In this document: positions 10,888 through 22,100 of the stretch, piece by piece
How the letters are laid out: each line of letters starts with the position of its first letter
Position numbering within the stretch: the first letter of the stretch is position 1
NCBI GenBank assembly: GCA_025602905.1
Contig: JAHLKI010000031.1
Location: 124,001-188,000 of the forward strand
Direction: 5' to 3'
Source: Phlyctochytrium arcticum
Lineage: Eukaryota; Chytridiomycota; Chytridiomycetes; Chytridiales; Chytridiaceae
Length of the DNA stretch: 64,000 nt
The notes under the pieces: generated by a model
The model's input: the letters and a program-made list of their open reading frames with translations, nothing else
Told to the model about the DNA's origin: nothing
Database searches by the model: none
Program-made: the position numbers and the translations under genes

Positions 10888-11710
10888 TCTCGTTCATCTG
10901 ACAAATGATTTGTAGTTTGCAGCAAGGGTTTCACTTTGACAACCCCATTTGCCAATGTTGGGGCAAAGTTGAGCATGGTGGACCATACGGTACTTTTGGA
11001 CGGAGATACGAGCTAGTTTGCATTCTGGAACAATTGATTTCTTTGGTTTTCATAGCTGCACATCCATAATTTTGGGTGTTTGGTTCACTAACTATTTCCT
11101 CACGTTTCGTCGTGTTACTTAGCGAAAACAAATGCTAGAAATTCTTCGTTTTTATACCTTGGTCGCTTTCTGGTCAACTGTAAATTATCTGATCGACGCT
11201 GAACAATGTCGTTATATATGTTGCAAATTAATCAAGGTCTCATAGAATTGTATCTCCGTTCTGGACTAGGCCGCAATCTATGCCATTACGCAGGGGAAAA
11301 AAAGGTGTAATTATGTAGATGCCATGTCTTTTTTTTCTCCACCTCCAATTCCTTTACGGCGACGTTTTTGGAAACTCTAAATTCTCCGAATTCAATCAAA
11401 AGCATATGCATTTTTGCGGATTCAGGGATTAAAAATTTGTTTAAATACTCCGAGTTCTAAAATTTCTTGCCGCAAAGATCGAGGGTGTGCCCACTATTTT
11501 CGTCCCATTTTCCAGCTGATTGTAGGTTTCCTCAGATCTCAAATCGACAAAATAATACCCTACGGTTTGCGGCCACCTTTGCGGCAGATCTGCAATCCCG
11601 CTCAAGCGTCGACTATAATCCAATCGGTTTAGATTAACTCACCCTTTGGCTTGTGTTTGCTTCAACCAGTAGCTGGTTTCGCCAAGACTCGAAGTGAATC
11701 ACTTGCCACC
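10888..11710. other. Intergenic region 5' of CFAP57, AT-rich, possible extra exon of the minus-strand gene
   Basis: The minus strand between about 10905 and 11030 has a coding-like stretch that may be an upstream exon of the small unknown gene. The rest is AT-rich and has no supported ORF. It should hold the CFAP57 promoter. Confidence 0.4.
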
Positions 11711-14700
11711 ATGTCTATACCATCCGTAATACCAAGGTAACTCAGCTCTCTGAAATTGATTTCTGAGGCAATCTAAGGCTAATACTCTGCATTGCAGTCA
11801 TGTATTTGGCCTGAACGCTGATGTTCACAACAACCTTGTATACGTTGATGATCAAACAGTTTTATACCCGGCCGGCACCCAACTCGTCTCCTACAGTACC
11901 GAACAAAAATCCCAGAAATTCATTAGCGTAAATGAGGGGGATGCCATCACCGCCATGGCCGTCCATGCGGCTGCAAACATGGCCGCTGTTGCCGTTAGAG
12001 GTGGGCCTGCGCAAACTCCAAGCAGCGGAGATGCCGGCAATGCAGTGGCATCCCATAGACAAAGTGTCATCGGAACAGCAGCTAGCGCAGCAGGATCACC
12101 AGATCGAGAGGCAATGATTGTTCTATATGATTTGGCGACTGGAAGGAAAAAGAAGGTGCTCACAGCAGGAGAAGCTTCGATACGGGTAAGGATCACTCAT
12201 GGCATTCACCTTCTTTCACATATATTGACAACGGTACGTTTCCCAGGAGTATATTTGTGTGACTTTCTCTCCAGACGGACGATACATCATTGCGCAATCA
12301 TCTGGACCAGATTGGTAAGTTCTACCCAGAACAATTCATCCCCAGTACTTTCGATGACTGACAAAACATTCCAGGACATTGTACATCTGGGATTGGGACA
12401 AGGCTAAAATCCGGGGGACGGTTAAAACATCAAACCATCCCAATGCCGAGGTCAATCATATGAGTGTCAATCCGTTTGATATGTCGAACGTACACGTGTG
12501 CGTTACTGGTCATACCGTTTTTCGAACATACAAACACGCAGAGGGATCATGGAAGCTCATGAACCAGCACAAGACTGACAAGGTAAAATCTTCACCTATA
12601 ACAAGTTGGTATTTCTTTCTCACGCCCGGGGTTGTTTGTAGAATCTGTTGTGTCACACGTACGTCTCTGACAACCGTATCGTAGTCGGTACCGAAGATGG
12701 CAAACTGCTCGTATACGATTCTGGAGAGCTGATTTTGGAAATCACGTACATTCTCCCACACGTAGCCACAACACATTTAGCCCCACCGGCAATAACCGAA
12801 GTTAAACACTCTGCAAATGGCTTGATTGCTGGAACATCAAGCGGCGTCTGTGTCATGTTTGAGAAAACTGACGATGCGAACTTGTACAAGAAGGGGCGAG
12901 AGTATGTTCTTCAGGAAGGGGCCAGAGTTAGAACTATTGCCATGAGCCCAGCAGAAGATATCGCGGTTGTCACATGCCGTAACTCGCAACTGTACAGTAT
13001 TGTCATGGATTCCGATGCTGGAAAGGTTTGTCGACATACCAGGTAGAACATTGGTCTGTATCTCAACTTTACATACTTAGGGAGAAGACGTGCATGCGTT
13101 GCCGCTCGCCCAACCCTTTCATCATGGTTCGATTACCGGGATGGATACGTGTGCACGCAAGCCTCTGGTCGCGACATGCGGTCTCGACCGATCCGTACGC
13201 ATCTGGAACTACATGGACAACTCTGTTGAAGTTATGAAATATTTCGATGATGAACCTCTTAGGTTTGCCTGTCGTCATACACGCTATGAGCTGAGATGAT
13301 GAATTCTAAACGCGTCTTTACAGCATCTCTTTGCATCCGAGCGGACTATATATACTCGTAGGATTCACAGAAGGCTTAAAGCTTATGAATGTGTTAATTG
13401 ATGACATTCGACAATACTGGGAGGCAGCAATCCGCGGTTGCCGCGAGGTATGCTGCGCAATAAAAATTCTGCCGTTCACCGTATTAAACATCATGCTTAG
13501 TGTCACTTCAGCAATGGTGGCCAATACTTTGCCGTTGTGCACGGCTCCACAATCATCATTTACAACACCTGGACACTTGATATTGTCGCGCACTTGAAAG
13601 CACACAAAGCAAAAATCCGTTCCATTTCATGGTCGCTGGACGACACAAGACTTGTTTCCTGTGGGTTGGACGGGGCGGTGTATGACTGGAATGTGCGGAA
13701 CTCCAAGCGAGAAGCGGAGATTCTGATCAACGGAGTGGTGTTTGGACAGGCTGTTTGTACACCGGACGGCAAGCTAGTCTATGCAGTCGGTAATGATGGG
13801 ATTCTTCGGGTAAGGGTGCAGCGACAGTGTGTGTCCCGTGCATGTTCTCACCCTACGTTCTGTAGGAAATCAGTGATGGACATGTTTTCCGAGAATTCTC
13901 AACCAAAGTCCCCCTTATGAACAGTATGTCTCGTGATTGCAGTTTATCTGAAAATTTCGTTAACTTTGGGCAATAGTGCTCGTGTCAAGGAACGGGAAAA
14001 TGTCTTTCGCCAGTAAGTGCTTGACAGAGATTTGATTACTGGGTCCTTTCTAACCAGAGCCCCAGGTGCTGCGCGCTCCATCCGTGCACTCAAATACCCA
14101 TTCCCTCAGGACAGTCCGTATGATTTCACGGAACTGACTCTTCACAACAGCACCGTCACCCGAATGCGTATGGCCTACGATGATCAGTTCCTGTTTACGT
14201 GTGGCGAGGATGGCTGTCTGTGGGTGTATCGGCTGCAAGAACGGGATCTGAGAGGAACAAAACGAGAGAAAGACTCGAGCTTTAGTGACGAGATATTGGT
14301 GACAAAGTCAGATCTCAAGCAGAACTTTAAGTTGCAAGCGGAGCTCAAGCGTAAAGTGGAGGTATGAGTGATATAGAATCGATGAGCGGCCATGAATGCT
14401 TGCTGAGTCGTTTTGGTCTCAGGATCTCAAGGCCGATAATGAGCTCCAACTACGAATGAAGGACCAGAATTACAGCCATCGTCTCAAAGAATTGAAGGAA
14501 AAGTATGCTAATGAGGTCGAGGGTCTCAAACGCGTAAGTTTGAAGCTAGATAATTACGAGTTGACCTGCAGTTAATGGTCTTGATACGTTGTAGACAATC
14601 GGCACGTTACAAAATGACCATAGCGCCAATGGGCTTCGCCATACACAGGAAATGGAGAACACTAAATTAGCCCAAGAAAATGAGTTGAAGGTCGGTGTCA

Positions 14701-16384
14701 TGAATTCAGATTGTGGCTCATGTATGTTACTTACCGTCTTTGATACTCAGGAACTACAATCAGCGTTTACTTCCAAATTTGAGGATGTGACGGAGAAATA
14801 TGAAGGCATGCAACACCGCTCAGAGGAACTCAAACAGCAATGGGGGAAGCAAATGCGTGACATGGATGCTACTCACCAAGAACAAGTGAAGGCCATCAAC
14901 GACTACTTTAAGGAACGGATAAAGGAAAAGGTTGATACAATGGCGCAGCTGAAGAAACAAGCTCAAGCTGCTCTACATGCGCACACTGCGACTCTTTACG
15001 ATGTTTCGCAAGACAGTGATGCCGAAATCCTCCATCTGAGCTACTCCTATGAGACCAAGTTAAAGACGGAAAGGGATGCACTGGCCTCGATCAAGGCGGA
15101 AAATGCGCATATGCACTCCAAGTTCGATAGCTTGACAAGGGAGGTCGATGAGCAGAAAACGGATTTGGCCCGGAGAATCAGCGAAGAGCGGCGACTACAA
15201 GGCATCATTCGCACCCTTGAACGAGATATTCTTGGTGTGAAACGAGAGGTTCGTCCACTTTCAGTACTTGTGTGCGCAGCAGTCGAACTAACGTATTTAC
15301 CAGATACAAGAGCGCGACGATACGATTCAGGACAAAGCCAAACGTATCTACGATTTGAAAAAAAAGAACCAAGAACTGGAGAAATTCAAGTTTGTCCTTG
15401 ATTATAAAATTATCGAGCTGCGCAAGCAGGTTGAGCCGCGCGAAGAGGACATTATTGTTCTGTCCAAGCAAATCAAAGAAATGGATGACGAGCTTAATGG
15501 GTACCACCAGAAGCACGACGAGCTGGGTCGCACAATTCAAGACTTACTTATGCGGTTACGCGCGGTTCAGAATGATGGGAAGGCGGAAGCTTGGAAGTGC
15601 AAGCAAGGGAAAGTTACTCTTACAGCCATCACGAAAGATGTTCAGGACATTTCCGCCAAGGGCAGTGATCTGGCTTCACTAAAGGTTGGTTGGTAGGTTG
15701 CTCTCATTCGTATACTATACTTATCCCTTTATTGCCTGCGTAGCGCCAATTGATAGCAGTACACCACAAGCACCAATCGCGCGCCCAGACTCCAACCCCT
15801 CCTCCTGCCCCTGCCGCTGAACCACTCATCAATTTGTTGAGACCAATGACTCCACCACCTCCACCTGGGCCCTTGCCGTCCGAAGACGATATTGCCAATG
15901 AAGCTCAGCGAGACCACCTGGAACGGACGGTCAACACGCTAAACGAACGGTGTCAAAAAGAGGCCAAGCGAAGACTGGAGGAGAATATGAGAATGTGTAA
16001 AGAGAACACAGTACTTTTGAGGTATGATCTTCCTCTCCTTCATCAATATGCTTCTATGCTGATTCTCACGCGTTCGTTACAGTGAGATCAACTTGCTGCG
16101 CAAAGACATTCAAAATTCCTTGGGACGGACAAAGCAGCTTTCCGGCATTCTCGATAGTCCATCTAAAACTCTGACCGCTGCCGAGAAAGAAATTCTTGAT
16201 CCCCCCAACTCCAATTTACGGCATATCTTGGGCAAGAAGAAACGGACAACGCTATGTAAGTTGGGCGGGATTCACTCAATTTTGTAATGGTTGAATTCTA
16301 ACATACAACACAGCAATGCCAGCTGCTATGCGTCTTCTGAAAGGAGGTGTGGCATCTTTGGCGAGCTTCCCTCCAATTGTTTGA
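11711..16384 (+). CDS. CFAP57: Cilia- and flagella-associated protein 57 (WDR65)
   Basis: Eighteen exons from the ATG at 11711 join in frame with a total of 1230 residues, matching the roughly 1250 of animal CFAP57. The N-terminal 650 or so residues are WD40 repeats (for example [42 protein letters not shown]). The C-terminal half is a long coiled coil ([13 protein letters not shown] onward). A Pro-rich insert ([22 protein letters not shown]) at about exon 16 interrupts the coiled coil. CFAP57 is an axonemal protein linked to inner dynein arm assembly in Chlamydomonas and Tetrahymena. Exon 1 has 26 nt. One acceptor (before 14060) uses the second of two overlapping AGs, which gives the conserved [15 protein letters not shown] reading. 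Confidence 0.93.
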
Positions 16385-16724
16385 TTTGTTCCCTTACTGT
16401 ATATTGTATATAGGTTTAGTACATAGGCCAATGTGTTCCTCGAAAGCCCATAAATAGGCTGATAACTAGCGAAAGCAACTCTTAATTCAATTTCTAAATT
16501 TGGATGGTTGAACCCTATCTGTGACAACGTGAAATTCCATTGCTTGCGGAAGTGTGAATGATGCTACCAGGTGTCACTGACTGATCATGCATTGGCGTCC
16601 GTCATCAACGGGCTGACCCATAGACCCATAGGGATACTCAATCCAGGACCATTTTTGCTAACAAATCTTTGAGATGGAAGATGCTTTTATTGTGTGTATG
16701 TACAGAGTTGATCAGATGCTGTGT

Positions 16725-17874
16725 CTAGGCCTTCTTGGCTTGCTGATAGCTGGCCACTTTATATGCTAACATGAATGAACAAGAGACATTAGCCCGATTT
16801 GCTGACAAGGCTGCCAATTTTCGTTTACTCACCTAGGAATGCTGTGAAGGCGATCCCTATAAATTCTGTAGGATGGGCAACATTTTAGTAGAATTCGCAA
16901 GCGCAAAGAATGAAAAGAAACATACGTTTCAAACTTGCTTTCGTTCCATCCCGTATCTCAATCATTCTCTCGGTCAGGAGGCCAATCTCTTGATCAATAC
17001 GCTCCTCTGCCTTCCCAACCATGTCCCTCAGAGCCGTGGCTTCATCCTGAATCCGCGCCTTCTCCAAGTTTATATCGAGCCGAACTCCTCCATGGACGCG
17101 AGACACTTCTTCCCGCATAGTATTCTTGATGCGCTCGACATCATCCGCTATTCGAGCAAGCTCGGCGCGTAGTACGGCAAAATCGCGCTTCTCAAGCTGG
17201 TGAATTTCGTTTCGCAATTGTCGAAAGTCTGATTCCGCTTCCTCCAATTCATTGGTCTGATCCGTTTTCGTTACCAAGGCTCTTGCAGCACTCTCCATAC
17301 TGAAGAATGTAAAGTCATAAGAAAACCCTGGTGTGGAGCATGTTCAAGGTTCTCATACCTGTCTGATACTGCCTCCGTGACCAAGCTCAAAACCGCATCT
17401 GCTTGTCCTTCGGTAAACCCCTCAACCTGCAACATATGCGCATATCGAGCCGTGCTAAATGTTGCAGCTGACCCAATGGCAGATGCTGAAGCTGTTACGG
17501 GATCTGCCATCATACTGGCAGCACTAGACGATAGGGATGGCAAGGAAGTATCGGATGGTGGAGTTTCCCGTGGTGGAAACGGTGCATGGGTGTGCGGAGA
17601 ACTGGGAGTCTCCGTTGATGGCTTTTGAAGACTTTCTTCCGGCGATGGTATATTTGAATCATTTTCGAGCGGTTGGAAGGGAGATGGCGGTGGGGGCTCG
17701 TTGCGGGAGTGAAACTGACGGACAGGACAGCCCACTATTGGCGGACGTCTGGAAGCAAGCGACAGCAATGCTACAGAGAGATCAGTCAAAGCAAACAGTT
17801 TGAGGGAGTGAGACCTTCTTACCTTGGGTTGGGCTGCCTTTGCCCAAAAGTCCTCTGACTCTTGTAAGCGACAT
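16725..17874 (-). CDS. FMP32/CCDC90 (MCUR1-like, DUF1640) mitochondrial coiled-coil protein
   Basis: Five exons (17874-17823, 17770-17359, 17299-16926, 16865-16833, 16765-16725) give 303 residues. The basic, Ser/Leu-rich N-terminus (MSLTRVRGLLGKG) looks like a mitochondrial presequence. A Pro/Ser-rich linker follows. Then comes the family head domain with TARYAHMLQVEGFTEGQA and AVLSLVTEAVSD, a long coiled coil (LRAELARIADDVERIKNTM), and a single C-terminal hydrophobic helix (FIGIAFTAFLAYKVASY). That order is typical of Fmp32/CCDC90A/B inner-membrane proteins, which are implicated in cytochrome oxidase assembly or calcium-uniporter regulation. It converges with CFAP57, with 340 bp between stops. 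Confidence 0.85.
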
Positions 17875-18122
17875 GATGTTGCAGGACAAAGTCAGAATTG
17901 GTAGCAGCTGAAATCGATCTCTATGAGGCTGCGGCCGCGTTCTTGTTGCCAATTCAGATTGTGACTTCTCGCAAAGCAATGCCCGGTTTTCGATAGTGCC
18001 AATGTGCTTGTAGACGTTTGCTACTCGAACAAATGTATGAACTCACGATACATCATGTGAAGGACATGACTAGCAGGAAAAACTAGGTTTATTTTAGCTG
18101 TTTAGAGCTCGAATCTCATCCG

Positions 18123-18195
18123 GCTTCCTTAGCTCAGTTGGGAGAGCGTTAGACTGAAGATCTAAAGGTCGCCCGTTCAATCCGGGCAGGGAGCA
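18123..18195 (+). tRNA. tRNA-Phe (GAA)
   Basis: A full cloverleaf can be drawn. The acceptor strand GCTTCCT (18123-18129) pairs with AGGGAGC (18188-18194), allowing one G-T pair. T8-A9 precede a D arm GCTC...GAGC. The anticodon stem TTAGA/TCTAA encloses the loop CTGAAGA, with anticodon GAA at 18156-18158. The T arm is GCCCG-TTCAATC-CGGGC. The discriminator base is A at 18195. No intron is present and, as usual in eukaryotes, CCA is not encoded. The A box (TAGCTCAGTTGG) and B box (GTTCAATCC) act as the internal RNA polymerase III promoter. Confidence 0.95.
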
Positions 18196-18486
18196 GGACT
18201 GACTTTTTGTCGTTTTGTACCTTACAGTTTTCCAGACGTTTCAATCGTTTGTTTGTTTTCGACGTCAAGCATACCGTTCTCAGATCAACGGGTTGAACTT
18301 TGCGTTTGTGAGTCCCCAATCGCCTGAAGCGAATACATCAACCTCCGATGGCCCTCGTCAAATGCAACCAGTGAAGTCCAGGAAGTCAATCAAACAAAGA
18401 TTCTTTGTAGGAGATCTAGGGAGTTCTCCGCCCAATAAATGCATATGTCATATCGAATAGGTGAAATTTAATGCAATTTCGCATCT

Positions 18487-19456
18487 TCATGCAACAGTTT
18501 CTGATGGTGTGTCTTGCTGTAAATCCGCTACAAAGCACTTGGTACTCCGTATCAGAGCCTTGACTTCAATACACACTTTCCAATCCTTATGACCGGCACC
18601 GAGATAGATAATGGGAGGCTGCAACAATGAAATGTTAATTTGCCCATTCTCAAGATCAAAGCAACCAAGAAAAACCTACGTCAAGTTTAGTGATGTTTTC
18701 CGTGACGATGATGGGTAATGATTTGGATGTTCCAAATGGTGTTACACCTCCCGGCTCGAATCCAGTCATTTCCCGATTCTTCTCCTCACTCGCCACCCGC
18801 ATATTGTACCATTTGCGAGCAACCGCCTTGTTGCCCAGGTCTCGAACAAAGTTCATGAGCTTTTGCGCATTCATCTTGTCTACGTATTGTACGACGACTA
18901 GGAGGTATCGAGGATTGCTGTGATCTGTACTTGCCGAAATCAGATGTTGCTTATCGAATGAAGGCTCATATCTGAGGTCTTACCCAACGGGTCCAGACCG
19001 GTATCCTTCCATTTGGTGTTTTCAAAAAGGATCGTCTTACACAAATGATCAATCTTGGGTGCCTTCAACCGTTCCCTACAAGGATTCAATCAATAAGCCA
19101 TCAATTCGATGCAAACTATGTGGCAAAAGATGACTTACGCCCGTTGCTCCAGGCTCCAATCATAATAGTCCGACTCAACATGTGTGAAGTGGGAGTAAGG
19201 CCGCAATGATAAAGCGTTGATACTTTCGATAACCTATATGAAAACGTATAAACAAAAGTAGGAAGAGAATTTGAAAGTGTTTACGCACGCGTAGCACGTC
19301 CTTTGGCGGTGAGGACGCTGCATCGCCCTGGGAATGATCAAAGACCGGAGTCAAATCTTTGAGGGTGTCTTGGTCAGGAGCGGTCGCGGAGGGGATCTGG
19401 TCTGATTGGGTCATTTTGGCAATAATGGCAAAAGTCACTGGCTCAAGGTGAGGCAT
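18487..19456 (-). CDS. YbaK / aminoacyl-tRNA deacylase-domain protein
   Basis: Five exons end at a stop at 18487. Exons 2-5 are 19233-19139, 19075-18984, 18924-18680 and 18618-18487. The start is uncertain: Met at 19456 gives 243 residues and an in-frame Met at 19492 gives 255. The C-terminal half has the YbaK/ProX features: NKAVARKWYNMRVASEE, then TGFEPGGVTPFG and LPIIV, then PPIIYLGAGHKDWKVC. The family hydrolyses mischarged aminoacyl-tRNAs such as Cys-tRNA(Pro) or Ala-tRNA(Pro). The N-terminal half resembles fungal and plant stand-alone members rather than bacterial YbaK. It is divergent from the HEMK2-like gene, with start codons about 60-100 bp apart. The acceptor at 18924 was chosen to keep DHSNPRYLL in frame. 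Confidence 0.85.
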
Positions 19457-19554
19457 TTCTGCCCTTGAAATTTTTTGGTCGTTTGCTCCCAAAGCGATTC
19501 TCTATCAACTTTCGACCTCTCCGTATCGCAATCTTCACAAGACAGATACAAAAG
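19457..19554. promoter_or_regulatory. Very short bidirectional promoter region (YbaK gene / HEMK2-like gene)
   Basis: Only 98 bp, or 62 bp if the upstream Met at 19492 is used, separate the divergent start codons. Both genes must share or overlap core promoter elements here. No TATA-like box is convincing. Confidence 0.5.
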
Positions 19555-20318
19555 ATGCATCCTACTCCCGACCTCCCCCACTCATCGTCAACATATCAGG
19601 ACGTGTATGAACCTGCCGAAGACTCATTTCTGCTTTTGGACGCTCTTGAAAAAGATCTCGACTTCTTAGCAGACCGTCAACCCACCCTTGTGCTTGAGAT
19701 AGGGTAATACCTTCTGGACCGGCATCATCAATGGTTTCTAACAAGTATGAATATTACTAGTTCGGGGTCAGGGATTGTATCGACGTTTCTGGCATCCCTT
19801 CTCCAAACTAAAAAATGCCCAGTCTTCTCGATGGCCACGGATCTAAACTCAAAAGCTTGTACAACAACTGTTAAAACCGCCCAGCATAACAGCGTCCAAA
19901 TCGACGCCGTGAATGGACACCTTGTGGCGCCATTAGCAGATCGGCTCCAGCGGAATGTGGACGTCTTGGTATTTAACCCACCGTACGTTGTGACGGAAAG
20001 TGAGGAGGTGGGAAGTAAAGGGATAGAGGCGAGTTGGGCTGGCGGGATTCGGGGACGGGAGGTGACGGATCTGTTGTTGCCGCTCATACCGGTACGTCTC
20101 AGGTCAATGTCGCGGTATTTGGTTGACCTTTGACACCAAAATTTCAGCAATTATTATCCCAGCAAGGTGTCTTTTACCTTGTGGCTGTTCGAGAAAATGA
20201 CCCGGAGGAGATTTTGGCCCAGATGCGAGACAAATATAATCTTTGCGCAGAAATACTACTTAGCCGGACAGCTGGAACAGAACGACTATATATTCTGAAA
20301 GTTTACCGGCAAATTTAA
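19555..20318 (+). CDS. MTQ2: eRF1 glutamine N5-methyltransferase catalytic subunit (HEMK2/N6AMT1/MTQ2)
   Basis: Three exons (19555-19703, 19761-20091, 20148-20318) encode 216 residues, the family size. Key features are the N-terminal YEPAEDSFLLLDAL, the SAM-binding VLEIGSGSGIVSTFL split by intron 1, and the catalytic NPPYV motif in DVLVFNPPYVVT. This subfamily, together with Trm112, methylates the Gln of the GGQ motif in release factor eRF1. EASWAGGIRGREVTD is also characteristic of HEMK2 rather than HEMK1. It is divergent from the YbaK gene and converges with OTC, whose stop codon is only 8 bp away. Confidence 0.93.
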
Positions 20319-20326
20319 GAACCCAA

Positions 20327-21627
20327 TCATGCTGCCGAGCGAGCCCACAGCATCAGCATCTCGTAAACCGCCATGACTGTGTACTTGCGGTTCTCCGCCT
20401 CCTGGAAGACGATGGAACGCTTCGGGTTATAAAAGACTCGATCTTCCACTTCTTCCGGTTTCCTGGGGAGGCAATGCATGAACTTCCAGTCAGGATGAGC
20501 ACCCCCTTTCTTTGCCATCTCCTCCGTAACCTGTTCAAACCGAAATGATTCAGCTGGGACGATTTCGCCAAAACTTACTCAAGAAGCATCAACATACCTT
20601 GTACCCCGTGAAATCCTTCAACCTCCGCGCCTTTTCCTCCTCTTGTCCCATCGACACCCAGGTATCCGTAACGATGACGTTTGCGTCTTTCACAGCCTGT
20701 AATGGATCTCGAACAAACGATACAGTCCCCCGAGTCACCCCACCCGTTGCCTCGCCAACGGCATAGTTGATGATGTCGGCATCACAATTGTAGCCCTTTG
20801 GTGTCGCAACACTCAAATGTACTGGCCCCAAGCGCGGAAGGGATACAAGAAGTGAATGGATAATGTTGTTGGCATCGCCAACCCAAGCGACCTTGAGAGG
20901 AGGAAGGAGCGGGAGCGGGAGATTTTGCGGGCATTGCTCGTAGAGCGGGTTTTCGAACGACGTCTCATATAGAGTCATGATGTCGGCTAGACCTTGTAGT
21001 GGATGATATTTCGCCGTGAGCGCATTGATGACGGGTACTGATGAGTTGTCTGCTAGCGTCTGCAAATAAAGTTATTATAAGAATTGACTTTGGCCAATAC
21101 ATGTGCTTTTGGGGACGGACCTGTATCTCCTCGTGCCCTCCAACCCGCGCCAGAATCGCATCCACCATACTGCTGACCACAATCGCGGTATCCTTCAATG
21201 GCTCTCCGCCCCCAATTTGAATGTCTTCTTTGCCCAAAAACATGGGATGGCCGCCAAAATATGCCCATCCCGTCTCGGCTGATACACGCGTGCGAGTTGA
21301 CCTCTTGGTGAAAATCATTCCGAGGGTTTTACCGGCGAGGGGATGAGACCGCCCAAAGCTTGGTGGACGGGCCAGTTGGGCTTTCAGCTCGAGAGACCGA
21401 CGGACCAATGCCAGAATTTGGCTCGGTGAGAAATCTCGTAGAGTGAGGAAATGTTTGACGCCTTCAAAAGAGGGATTATGGGATTTGGCAGAGCTAGATG
21501 GGCCTAATCTACCATTGCTTGATCCAGGGGGTACGGTGGAAATCAACCGGGTTGTAATCACCGGAAGCAAGCAAGGCGAGCACGCCGCCATGCGCATTCT
21601 GCTCATCTTTCGAGCGCTCACGTTCAT
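20327..21627 (-). CDS. ARG3: Ornithine carbamoyltransferase, mitochondrial
   Basis: Three exons (21627-21121, 21059-20598, 20530-20327) give 390 residues. It makes citrulline from ornithine and carbamoyl phosphate in arginine biosynthesis. The carbamoyl-phosphate site is in [13 protein letters not shown] (STRTR), with later marks [18 protein letters not shown], the ornithine loop [11 protein letters not shown], and [17 protein letters not shown] (HCLPRK). About 35 N-terminal residues rich in Arg/Ser/Ala/Met ([16 protein letters not shown]) look like a mitochondrial targeting peptide. The first donor reads GTCCGT, not the preferred GTAxGT, but the exon sums are exact. Confidence 0.96.
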
Positions 21628-22100
21628 GCTGATGGATAGTTGAAACCCAGAATGTACAGAGACCTGTTTTGAGACCTCCTAATTGCCAAAATTCTGCGGT
21701 ATGGACCCTGGGCAAGTTCTAGATCACGCCGTGAAAGATCGATCTTCCGGCAAAGGTTGAGCGCGAAACTAGTAGTAGGCAGCGGTAGCAATATATCCTC
21801 CTTCTGAGCCTATATAGGAGACGGTTTTGGGTGAGTTTAATCTCCTGCTAATGGCTCCGGTTCCTTTTCAAGTCATGAGCTTCCGCCGAGTCACCAAGAT
21901 CAATCACAGTCATCAGGCCGCCGCCAATCTCGAAATGGCGCAGCATGGTCGGAGATTGAGAGATTCTCAGATTCAAGGTATATACGCTGCGTAGCATTTA
22001 TGAAATTTATACAGTAAATCAAGGAAACAGTCTAGGAACTAAAAACTAACAGAATGACAAGGTGAGGGTGGGATGCTACATAATCTCAAGAGGATAAGAA
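21628..22100. other. Spacer; no supported gene
   Basis: A 43-codon open frame on the plus strand starting at about 21852 (MAPVPFQVMSFRR) ends at a possible splice donor, but no partner exon or similarity was found. Otherwise nothing is seen in this stretch between OTC and the chitin deacetylase. Confidence 0.4.

Noticed and set aside
21852..21976. Possible small gene starting MAPVPFQVMSFRR on the plus strand
   Set aside because: Only about 43 codons to a possible donor site, no recognised partner exon or family; insufficient support.
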